A stretch of DNA of 64,000 bases from Flabesymbios commensalis (lineage: Eukaryota; Annelida; Polychaeta; Terebellida; Flabelligeridae). Of this stretch, positions 33,401 through 43,123 are shown piece after piece; the stretch's first letter is position 1, and the number at the start of each line of letters is the position of its first letter. Under the pieces are notes generated by a model that had not been told where the DNA came from, did no database searches, and was given only the letters and a program-made list of their open reading frames with translations. The stretch spans positions 73,995,711 to 74,059,710 of the forward strand of contig OZ024915.1 of NCBI GenBank assembly GCA_964017125.1, given 5' to 3'. The position numbers and the translations under genes are program-made.

Positions 33401-34617
33401 GGTGAGTGAAAGCAAGGGTTTTAATCCCCTGGTGGCTCTGAAAAGAGAACAAGCGAACTTTCTTAATTTCACAATTAAGATGACACGCTTCTAGGAATTT
33501 TCTATTTCTAAAATTATCAACTTTAGACACCTTTTAGACCATTCCAACCAAATTCAATGAAATTACATAACTCTGACGTTCTTTCTCAGGGTATGCGGGA
33601 GTATGGCGATGGCACACAGACAGTCAGGCAAACAACACGAGGTAAATTGATCACAATTGATCCAAAATTCAGAACGCAATTTTAAGTATGTCAAACATAC
33701 TAAGTGAACTTAAGTGTACACGAGAGGCATAAGTTTAATAAAAGAAATGTCTCAAATGTTCATTTAAAGGATCTGTCAAAACTAAAACTTTATCGGCCTT
33801 TTCCATCCAGATTTCAAGAGTTAAGACACGAGATATAGGGTAGCTACCGGCTGATTCAACACCTCATTTAGACCACCGCGACCCTCTGTTCGCCGAGGGC
33901 GCATCAAAATTAATTAAATTCTAAAATGCTTCTGTTTCCAGGTTCCTTGCCTCCCTTGCCAACCAGACATTTTCTAATGAGTATTATATACTAATGAAAT
34001 ATTTGGATAGGCTAAGAGAAAGCTTTCATACAAGCTTCGAATGCCTTAATCCCACTCTCAGCACCCTTCGGGTGCTAGGGTTCACTCAGCATCAATGTTA
34101 GGTCACCGTCAACTACGCTGTCCCACCATTAAAACACTCAATGTCACGTAATTGCTTTGGTCTAGGAGAGGGGTGCATTGGACCAGAACCAACAGGCCAT
34201 AAGTACGGATCGCACCGGACTCAATCCTAACAACCACAGCAGGGCGAGAGAGAGAGAGTGGCAGCGCAGCGGTCTACATATACAAGCACATTCAGAAAGA
34301 TCTTGATTTTCCACCGAGCAGTGGTGAGTAATGGGTTAACATTAATAAAGAATCTTTGATACAGAATCGGTGACAGTTCGCACCGCCATCACACTAACCA
34401 TATTAGCGCGGGGATCGTCTTTATACGTCAGAATATAAAGTCTCATTCTGACGTCTAAAGTCGATCCCAGCACTTAAATAATTGAACTATTCTTACCGGC
34501 AGCAAGTCTTGACACAGCGAGGCCGTCAGGCCAAGGTCTGCGACCTCAGGAGTAGCCAGCCTTGCGGGGGAAGATGCATAACATAGGTATTTAAATGAAG
34601 CGGAAAAAGCTGACTAA

Positions 34618-34829
34618 GGGGGTTTTGTGAAGTTAAAAAAAATCCAAAAAGCCGAGAAAAACTCGGAAGTGGGTGGAGCCCCAACCCGGATTTTTATTTT
34701 TTTGTGGAAATGTTGTGTTTTTTTGTGTTGTTTTCATGTTTCCAAATAAAAAATGGATAGGGGGGTGGGTGAGTGGGGTCTGATTAATCCGAGTTTTTTC
34801 TCGGATTTTTTTTAACTTGACAATACCCC
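34618..34829. mobile_element. PIF/Harbinger-like MITE, copy 4 (unit C)
   Basis: TAA on both sides, right end TTGACAATACCCC, essentially the unit B version. Confidence 0.85.
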
Positions 34830-35091
34830 TAAGACATTTATGATGATTTCAAATTGAAAAACCCTTTGGTCTGCATGGTTTATACAATAATATTTCAGCG
34901 TTGTAAGGGTTTAGGAGGTATACTTGGGTATACTTAGCCTCAGCCTCAGTCACTGATAAGTGCCATACTACATGTAGGCCTATGCATCCGTGTAGCTTGC
35001 CTACTAGCATAACTGTATATAAAAGTGTTCGGGGCTGGATTTCGCAACCACAGTAAGCAGGTAATTCTGTACAGCTGACTCAGCAACATAA

Positions 35092-35505
35092 GGGGGCCAC
35101 CATTCAATATATAAGGGGAGAGCAGGGATATTTTCGAAATAAATGATTAAAGGCAGGGAGAAGGTGAAAGAAATAATTTGATGTCGATACCATTTGAAAT
35201 AAATAATTTATGGCATATCTGGCAAGCCTACATGTTTTGGCGTACTAAACCATTTTCTAGCCGATAAAATTATGAAGATTCTGGAGGTATTTATTTTCTA
35301 ACATTGCAAAATATTAGGCTAATATCAGACTTATATATAGCCTTAATAAAAAAATACATTGGCAATTTATGAGAGTTGTTCAAAAAGTGGCTGAAATAAA
35401 TAATTTGTTAACCATACAGCTGGAAAAAAATAACCATGAGCTGGTTCATATTTAATCCATCCCAATATCCCTGCCCCCCCCCCCTGGATATTAAATGGTA
35501 GCCCC
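35092..35505. mobile_element. MITE with GGGGGCCACCATTCA ends (unit C)
   Basis: Second complete copy of the element at 21624, with a shorter C-run. Confidence 0.63.
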
Positions 35506-35690
35506 TTAAGTCGATTTATCTCCCATTGTGTGTGTGTGCCCTATGCACATAACGCGGCATCTATGCGCTTTAGCAAAAATATCAATCATGTGTTGATTGG
35601 CACGAGTGAGTGAATATTGCATTACGTCGCTTTCGGCACAATCAAAGTAATATAGCAACAGAAGGAAACCCGAGGTCGGCAATATGTCCT

Positions 35691-35886
35691 ATTCTTTATT
35701 GGATGACTTGAAGTGTTCTTTATAGTGTCCCAGACACAAAACTGCGCACTCCAGGGCTTTGAACAGTTTGGAACACTGTATATGCGCTATCCCGATGACA
35801 AACATCCGACCCAGCCAGGATTCGAACCCAGCACCTCGAGTTTCGAGGCACAATCGGACCAAATGAGCCATCGTCAAGGACTGAAC
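35691..35886 (-). mobile_element. tRNA-derived SINE, minus strand (unit C)
   Basis: Third copy of 22228-22425, with the same B box. Confidence 0.65.
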
Positions 35887-37137
35887 AAATAATTAGAATA
35901 ATCAGTCTAAATTTCCTTTTATTTCGAAGTGTATCCCTAGTATAATATAATATTGTCATCAGCAAATTTATTATGGTTTCATAGATTGTATGCCTCACAA
36001 TTTTAGCCGGAATGTGACTTATAGATATTGATTTGAGGTGATGTTCTTAAAACAAGCTTATAATTGTACTTTGAGGTCCAGAAAAGGGACCCACGCCCCA
36101 AAATTAGTCAGAAATGACATATGAGAGTTGATTATTAGTTAAAAATCTAATTTGTTCAAAAGGCCGCTGGTGGCCATCTTGGATTTTTGCCGTTTTCGGC
36201 CAAACGCGACAAGAATCTTTTAAAATATAAGCTGGTTGACGGCCATGAACCCACGTTCTAACTAAATGCATTATAAAATGAGGTCTACTGGGAAACCAGT
36301 GGATGAGATAAGTGAATACTTGCTTTTCAATGTGATCGATAGCGGCCATTTTGGATTTTACGCTCTACAAAATTCCGCCAACCTTTTCTAGAGAGGCGTA
36401 GGAGCTTATTGTCTAACAAATACCTTGAGCTACTGAAAACAATCGCCAAGCCTTACTTGCCGCAGATTGGTCACGGAATCATGGTTTTGGACCCGACTAT
36501 ACTTTGCTTTGCGACTTGATTTTTTCAGATGGGGCGGTAGTAGGCTAACCCATCACATTCATGATTCTCACATTGTTTCGGCGTTAACGCATCGTGATCG
36601 TTTTCGCACATTTATAATGCTCCACCTGGGCCAGAGTTCACTAACGGATTAAATGTTGTCTTAGATGCTAAGACTGACTTAAGTTTGACCTTTACTGTTG
36701 GTGAAACAGTCCCCTGAGAAAATGATAGATAGTTTAACAACTTTCCTTATCTTCCATTTTCATTTCTCCCCCACCGCTACCCAAAAAAATCAAGCTGTTG
36801 TAAATGACTGATATTTGTTTAATTGGTTATCTTGATGCTAATCTGATTGACAACGACTATAGTCATGCTTAGGTCACTCTCTCGAATCCAAGCGATTCAA
36901 CAGTGCATACAGATGGGATAATCAAGACTGTGTATCATCAGACTGGGCGTGCTAAAATAGTGTGATAGAGTATAGGCTATAGCACTGCAATATTTTAAAA
37001 TAATAAAGTGGACCGAATGTTTTTTTTAATTTTGACATAACCATAAATATCTTAGTTAGCTGTTTCCGCTTCATTTGAATACCTATTTTATGGGTCTACG
37101 GCCATTCTGAATATTTTACTATTTCAGTGCGGGGATC

Positions 37138-37185
37138 AACTTTAGACGTCAGAATCTGACGTCTAAAGTTGATTTCCGCACTGAA
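37138..37185. repeat. GACGTC palindrome
   Basis: ATCAACTTTAGACGTCAGA and TCTGACGTCTAAAGTTGAT face each other. This is the most symmetrical copy of a motif that is also recognisable near 2045, 20990, 28010, 34450, 50890 and 51298. Confidence 0.75.
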
Positions 37186-37357
37186 AAGGTTAATACTGAA
37201 CCAGCGCGTGTTTTTCTACTGGAATTAGCCAGCAGCTATTACTATCAGACCTATTTACCTCGGTCATTTGGGAAAACTGTCTACTTCCTGTCATCTCACG
37301 CCATGTATAATATCTGTTTGTCAGTCTCTATAGCATGTATAGTGCACATAGACCTCT

Positions 37358-37440
37358 ACTGCCGTGCAGAGCCAAAAGGCAGTAACTGCTTACTTGAAAA
37401 GTAAGTAGTTATTGTCTTTTGGTCTTGCACGGCAGTGCAG
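37358..37440. repeat. Imperfect hairpin of about 80 bp
   Basis: CTGCCGTGCAGAGCCAAAAG pairs with CTTTTGGTCTTGCACGGCAG, and inside CTGCTTACTT pairs with AAGTAAGTAG around GAA. If transcribed it would fold into a pre-miRNA-sized stem, but mismatches and the repeat-rich setting make a MITE more likely. Confidence 0.65.
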
Positions 37441-37493
37441 GCATCGTAATAAAATTCTGTGTCTGCAAAATAGTGCATCATCAGCTGACAGTC

Positions 37494-40400
37494 CATAATA
37501 GTACAGCAGCAGACACCAAAAAAGAGCCATATTTAAGGAGTTACCTAAACCGGCGGTACAACATTTGTCCACATGTCTAGAATTGTTCCCAGGGGTCTCT
37601 AGATACAGAATCTGGTTGATGCCATTGTCGGAAATGGGGGCGGACTGAGAATTTGACACTTTTGTACACCTACCCGATTTTTTGGAGAAAAGATTCGCTA
37701 AAATATGATTTTCGCGTCATTCTCAATCTATTATAATGTTGAGCCATTTAAATGAAATATTTTTGGATTTATTTTTTTCTATTGATCAGGTCATATATCT
37801 GTGGAGATAAAATATTTAAAAAAATATATAATTTTGCACTAGCATCCTACCTCTAAGGGCTATTTTGGATATTGTAAATATGTCGCAAAATGCAATTTTT
37901 CAAAATTTTCAATTTTTTCATTTTTTGCATATAGTTTAGGACAGCAGGTTCGTTTCTGCACGAAAGTCTCCATGAGCGGTACGATTTGGTTCAGATACAT
38001 CCCTTAAGTCAGAATTAGGTTACCAACGCTTGATTCGTCCAGTAATTGATCATTATGGCCAATTTCAAAATGGCCGCGGTAAAATCCATGGTTTTTCCCA
38101 AAATGTATTATTGAACATTGTTTTCTTAAATTTCGCAGCACAAGCACGGTTTAAGTGTCTAATCTTACATTTTATCGCTCGTTCAAGTATTTACAAATGC
38201 TGGGATGTGATATTTAAGACTCAATCCAAGATGGCTGCCAGAAATGATCAAGAAAATGTTCAAAATTTCACATTTTCTTGCAAATATTTTCGAAGCACAT
38301 GTTTTATCATGTAAGCAAACCCCCACGATCGGTGTCATTTGGTTCAGAGACAACCCTTGAGTGAAAATCATATGATTAGTGCTTGATTTGTAGAGTAATT
38401 AATCAATCTGGCCGATTTTAAAATGACCACCGTGAAATCAATGCTTAATCTTCAAATGCATAATTCAACATGGTTTGCTTAGTTTTTATCACAGAAACAC
38501 GGTTTTCGTGTCTATTATTATATTTTAATGCTGAATCAATCCACTGAATATATATATGTATATTTTAAGTGCTAAAATCTGTTATTTAAGAACCAATCCA
38601 AGATGGCCGCCATAAAAATGGCAAATAATATTTTCGAAACTTTTGAAAATAGTTCATGAGCACACGTTCTGCTCTAAACGAAAACCTAAGTGAGCGGTAT
38701 TATTTGGTTTAGAGGCATATATTAAGTCAAAATCAGGTGATTAAATCTTGATTTATCAAGTAAATAATCATTATGGCGATTTCAAAATGACCGCCATTAA
38801 ATAAATGCATTATTGAGCATTGTCTACATAATAGTCATATCATAAACACGGGTTTGATGTAATATTTTAAAGCGACACAATCAGGCAAATTCATAAAAAA
38901 ATCGTAATTTCCTTTGGCTTCCTAATTTTCTAGGTGGCTGTTATCACTTCTTCACTGGCCAATATCACTTTTGTAGTTGCTGAGATAACTTTTAAAATCG
39001 CTGTGATCACTTCTTCCGTGGTCAAGATCACTTTTGTAGTGGCTGATATAACTTTTAGAATGGCTGTAATCACTTCATCAGTGGTCAAGATCACTTTTGT
39101 AGTGGTTTAGACAATTTTTAAAGTGGCTGTGATCACTTCTTCAGTGGCTAAGATCACTTTGTTGTGGCTTAGATAACTTTTTCAATGGCTGACACCAGTT
39201 TGTTAGTGGCCTTTGTAGAGGCTAACATAACTTTTAAAGTGGCTGTGATCACTTCTTCAGTGGTCAAGATCACTTTGCTAGTGGCTGAGATAACTTTTAA
39301 AGTTGTTATAATCACTTCTTCTGTGGCCAAGATCACTTTGCATCGGCTAAGATCACTCTTATCGTGGTTCTAATCACTTTTTAGTGACCAAGATCACTTT
39401 TGTAGTTGCTGACTTAACTTTTAAAGTGGCTGTGATCACTTCTTCAGTGGTCAAGATCACTTTTGTAGTGGCTGAGATAACTTTTAAAATGGTTGTAATC
39501 ACTTCTTCAGAGGTCAAGATCATTTTTGTAGTGGTTTAGACAATTTTTAAAGTGGCTGTGATCACTTTAGTGGCCAAGATCACTTTTGTATCGGCTGACA
39601 TAATTTTAAAAGTATATGTTATCACATCTTCACTGGCCAAGATCACCTTTGTATTGGCTGACCTAACTGTTAAAGTCGCTCTGCTCACTTCTTCAGTGGT
39701 CAAGATCACTTTTGTAGTGGCTGAGATAACTTTTAAACTGGTTGTAATCACTTCTTCAGTGGTCAAGATCACTTTTGTAGTGGTTTAGATAATTTTTAAA
39801 GTGGCTGTGATCACTTCTTCAGTGGCCAAGATCACTCTGTAATGGCTTAGATAACTTTTTTCAATGGCTGACACCAGTTTGTTAGTGAGCAAAATCAACT
39901 TTGTAGTGGCTGCCATAACTTTTAAAGTTGGTATGATCACTTCTTCGGTGGTCATGATAACTCGTGTAGTGGCGGAAATACCTTTTAAAGTGGATGTGAT
40001 CACTTATTTAGTCGTCAAGATCACTTGTCTAGTGGCTTTGATCATTTTCAAAGTGTGTGTGGTGGCTTCTTTAGTGGCCAAGGTCACTTTTGTAGTGGCT
40101 GAGATAACTTTTAAAGTTGTTGTGATCACTTCATCATTGGTCAAGATCACTTTTGTAGTGGTTTAGCTAATTTTTAAAGTGGCTTTGATCACTTATTCAG
40201 TGGAAAAGATCACTTTGTAGTGGCTGACATAATTTGCCAAGTGCCTGTTATCACTTCTTCAGTGATCAAGATCACTTTTGTAGTGGCTTAGATAATTTTT
40301 GAAATGGTTGTAATCACTTCTTCGGTGGTTCAGATCACTTTTGTCACGGCTGAGATAACTTTTAGAATGGTTGCAATCACTTCTTCAGTGGGTAAGATCA

Positions 40401-42264
40401 CTTTTGTAGTGGTTTAAATAATTTTTAACGTGGCTGTGATCACTTCTTCAGTGGCCAAGATCACTTTGTAATGGCTTACATAACTTTTTCAGTGGCTGAC
40501 ACCAGTTTGTTAGTGGCCAAGATCACCTTTGCCATGGCTGAGATAACTTTTAAAGTGGCTGTGATCACTTATTTAGTCGTAAAGATCACTTTGTAGTGGC
40601 TTAGATCATTTTCAAAGTGGGTGTGATCGCTTCTTTAATGGCCAAGATAACTTTTGTAGTGGCTGAGATAACTTTTGTAGTGGCCAAGATCACTTTGTAG
40701 TGGCTAATATAGCTTTGTCAGTGGCTGATACCAGTTTGTTAGTGGCCAAGGTCACCCTTGTAATGGCTGAGATAACTTTTAAGGTGGCTGTGATCTCTGG
40801 AGTAAACACCAAAACAGTGTTTCTATAATGATCATTACGTAGTACATGTTGAACAATTCCAAAAATTAAAGGGAACTGAATGTTCATCTTTAGGAGACAA
40901 GGCTTTAGGTCACCGGGGCCAAAGCTGAACAAACGCATATTTTCTTGTCATTTTCACTGCTGCCATTTTTAATTAAAGTACTTAACATTGTTTTAGTGGA
41001 TTCACTGAAAAGTAAAATGCAAAATTAAATACAAAGATCGTGTTTTTAAATGACTATTATATTATGCACAACATGTTCAATAAAGCATTTCAGGAGTATT
41101 CATTGATTTCATGGCGGCCATTTTGTAATCAGCCATACTTATTAACTACTTAACAAATCAAGCATTAATAACCTGATCTTGACTCATAAGACGTCTCGGA
41201 AATAAATTATACCGCTCATGGAGGTTTTCATACAGATATAGAATAGAGCGTGTGCTCATAAATTATTTGTAAAATGGACATTTTGACAATGTTGCGGCGG
41301 CCATCTTGAATTCCTACTTTTTGCCCATGTTATAATACTTTTAATGAACATAGCGCCATAATTATTCATTGTTCTACACATCAATCATTAATCACCTGAT
41401 TTTTGTTTATGAGTACGTGTCTCTCAATGAAATGATACCGGTCATGGAGGTTATCGTACACCATTAGAGCCTGTGCTTATAAACTATTTGCAAAAAAAGT
41501 GAAATTTTTAGCATTTTCTTCACCATTTTCTGGCGGCCATCTTGGATTCGGTGGTAAATATCACATCACAGCATTTGTAAATACTTAAGCGCGCATTAAA
41601 ATGTAAGATTAAATACCAAAACTGTGATTGTGATGTAAAATTTAAGAAAACCGTGTTTGATAATACATTTCAGGAGAAATCATGGATTTTACGGCGGCCA
41701 TTTTGAAATTGACCATATTGATCAATTACTCGAACAATCAAGCATTGGTTACCTAATTCTGACTTAAGGGATGTATCCGAACCAAATGGTACCGCTCCTG
41801 GAGACTTTCGTGCAGAAGCGAACCTGTTGTCATAAACTATATGCAAAAAAGTGGGAAAAAAGTACAATTTTAAAAAAATTCATTTTGCGACATATCTACA
41901 ATATTCAAAATAGCTCTTCGAGTTGGGATGATAGTGCAAAATTATATTTTTTTTTACTATTTTATCCCCACAGATATATGACCTGATGGATAGAAACAAC
42001 TAAATAAAACAATATTTGATCTAACTGGCCAAACATTGTGATGGAGTGAGAATGACGCGAAAATCATATTTAAGCGAATATTTTCTCTAAAAATTGGGTA
42101 GGTGTACAAAAGTGCCAAATTCTCAGCCCGCCCCTATTTCCGGCAATGTCATCAACCAGATTCTGTTGTCAGATCCCTGAGAACAATTCTAGACATGTGG
42201 ACAAATGTTGTACCGCCGGTTTAGGTACCTCGAAAATTTGATCCATCTGCTGCTGTACTATAAT
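37494..42264. mobile_element. Foldback-type element with ~1.3-1.4-kb inverted arms
   Basis: The left arm (37494 to about 38900) and right arm (about 40970 to 42264) are inverted copies. Outer ends are ATAATAGTACAGCAGCAGA and its complement, then CCTAAACCGGCGGTACAACA against TGTTGTACCGCCGGTTTAGG. Each arm is itself built of about three ~360-bp tandem units, visible by AATTTCAAAATGGCCGCGG at 38061, GATTTTAAAATGACCACCG at 38413 and GATTTCAAAATGACCGCCA at 38779. The 63-bp array fills the middle. Long, internally repetitive inverted arms without a transposase gene are typical of foldback (FB-like) elements. No target duplication could be defined. The arms have diverged by many substitutions, so it is not very young. 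Confidence 0.8.
38931..40797 (+). repeat. Minisatellite: 63-bp repeat made of three 21-bp modules
   Basis: About 30 copies of AGTGGCTGTGATCACTTCTT(C), AGTGGCCAAGATCACTTTTG(T) and AGTGGCTGAGATAACTTTTA(A) alternate. All three modules share AGTGGCNNNGATNACTTNT, so a 21-bp ancestor became a 63-bp higher-order unit. Because 21 is divisible by three, frames stay open on both strands and read as seven-residue repeats (such as VAKITFV and VAEITFK). Stops interrupt them often, so I do not call a protein. GTGATCAC palindromes occur once per unit. Confidence 0.92.
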
Positions 42265-42473
42265 CAGTGGTAATAGCAGTGTAATTATACAGATAGGCTA
42301 CTGTCTGTCTGGCTGCATGACTGATTTATTGCTGTTTTATGGTTGTCGTTGTTTGTTTTTATAAGTAACAACTCATTAAATGTACGACCCAAATATGATA
42401 AGTGTTAAAACTGACCACACCAGTGTCATTGGTCAAAATCATCATGTATTATATATGGACCGATATTCGCGAC

Positions 42474-42712
42474 AAACCAGTTAGGCTAGATATAGAGAAG
42501 AAATTCCTGATTTCTAATTATTGACAACCATGTCAAAAATTAGAAATATGGGAATTTCGTCTCTATATCTAGTCTAACTGGTGAATGCGCAGCAGAAAAA
42601 TTAAAAAACTTTTGCAGTTCTAGTCTATGAACATGTTTACATCATATGGTCATATTAAGAAGCCAAAATAAAATCACCGATTTTTTGCTGATTTTAGCCT
42701 GGACCAGTCCCT
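42474..42712. mobile_element. TTAA-type MITE, copy 2 (truncated, core inverted)
   Basis: Right end CAGTCCCT before TTAA (42713-42716); the left end is lost before CCAGTTAGGCTAGATATAG. The outer right arm (GAATGCGCAGCA) has the same orientation as in the copies at 14419 and 45068, but the central loop reads in the opposite direction (CTGATTTCTAATTATTGACA comes first here). Confidence 0.8.
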
Positions 42713-42954
42713 TTAATTTATCACAGGTAGGCCTAGCCGTTTCTTCCCCCTCCCCGTTCGAGGCTACGAACTAAATGAAATTTTACTAAATGGAAAACAA
42801 TAGTTCAATGTTTTGAATAATTAGATACCATTCTAAAGTGCACGATTTTGTATCCATAAAAGAAACACCATCTGACTCCCAGTGGGACATAGGCCTACAT
42901 CGTTATGTAGATTGGCTTGGTTTGCTACTGACAAGTGCAGTTCCCTAATTGTTG

Positions 42955-42986
42955 TGATACGAGATAGATATATCTATCTCGTATCA
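42955..42986. repeat. Perfect 32-bp palindrome
   Basis: TGATACGAGATAGATA followed by its exact reverse complement without spacer, 71 bp before the first identified AChBP exon. Being in the promoter-proximal region it could bind a dimeric factor or simply be a snap-back artefact of replication. Confidence 0.9.
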
Positions 42987-43026
42987 GTGTATAGAAACTG
43001 GGCGTGAAAACGTATATATGTGCTTT

Positions 43027-43032
43027 TATAAA
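43027..43032 (+). promoter_or_regulatory. Possible TATA box of the AChBP gene
   Basis: TATAAA lies 30 bp before 43057. That would place transcription start about 10 bp before the ATG. The alternative is that the pyrimidine-rich TTTTTCTTTTACAG ending at 43056 is a splice acceptor and a non-coding exon lies further upstream. The sequence does not decide between them. Confidence 0.25.
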
Positions 43033-43066
43033 CTGTATTTTGTTTTTCTTTTACAGAAGTTTCAAG

Positions 43067-43123
43067 ATGTTCATCAAGACGAGTCTAGTGATTCTGTTGG
43101 TTCACCTGGCATTGACTCGAGCC
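43067..43123 (+). CDS. AChBP coding exon 1 (signal peptide)
   Basis: Nineteen codons from ATG to GCC, then the donor GTGAGT, phase 0. The sequence is a basic N-region, a hydrophobic core (LVILLVHLAL) and TRA, so signal peptidase would cut at or just after the exon end. It directs the protein out of the cell. Confidence 0.85.

Larger units (their letters stand above)
27654..34091 (+). repeat. Tandem triplication, unit B (6.44 kb)
   Basis: Same order as unit A, but the part equivalent to about 21431-22005 is missing: TTTATACAAT is joined to a C-run at 28441-28460. The unit starts after TTCACTCAGCA, exactly as unit C does, which shows that the A/B and B/C junctions have the same sequence. Confidence 0.9.
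34092..36839 (+). repeat. Tandem triplication, unit C (partial, 2.7 kb)
   Basis: Carries the parts up to CTTGATGCT (36839), exactly where units A and B continue with the tRNA-like SINE. It retains the 21431-22005 equivalent that unit B lacks. It shows more single-base differences from A and B near its right end. Beyond 36839 the sequence is unrelated. Confidence 0.88.

Noticed and set aside
20617-34091. Long direct repeats 6-7 kb apart as the LTRs of one element
   Set aside because: The repeated blocks are whole units containing SINEs, MITEs and a LINE, there is a third partial unit, and no LTR-element genes are present.
39185-40166. Frames of 60-100 codons in the 63-bp array as genes
   Set aside because: They arise from a unit length divisible by three, occur on both strands and end wherever a unit has mutated.
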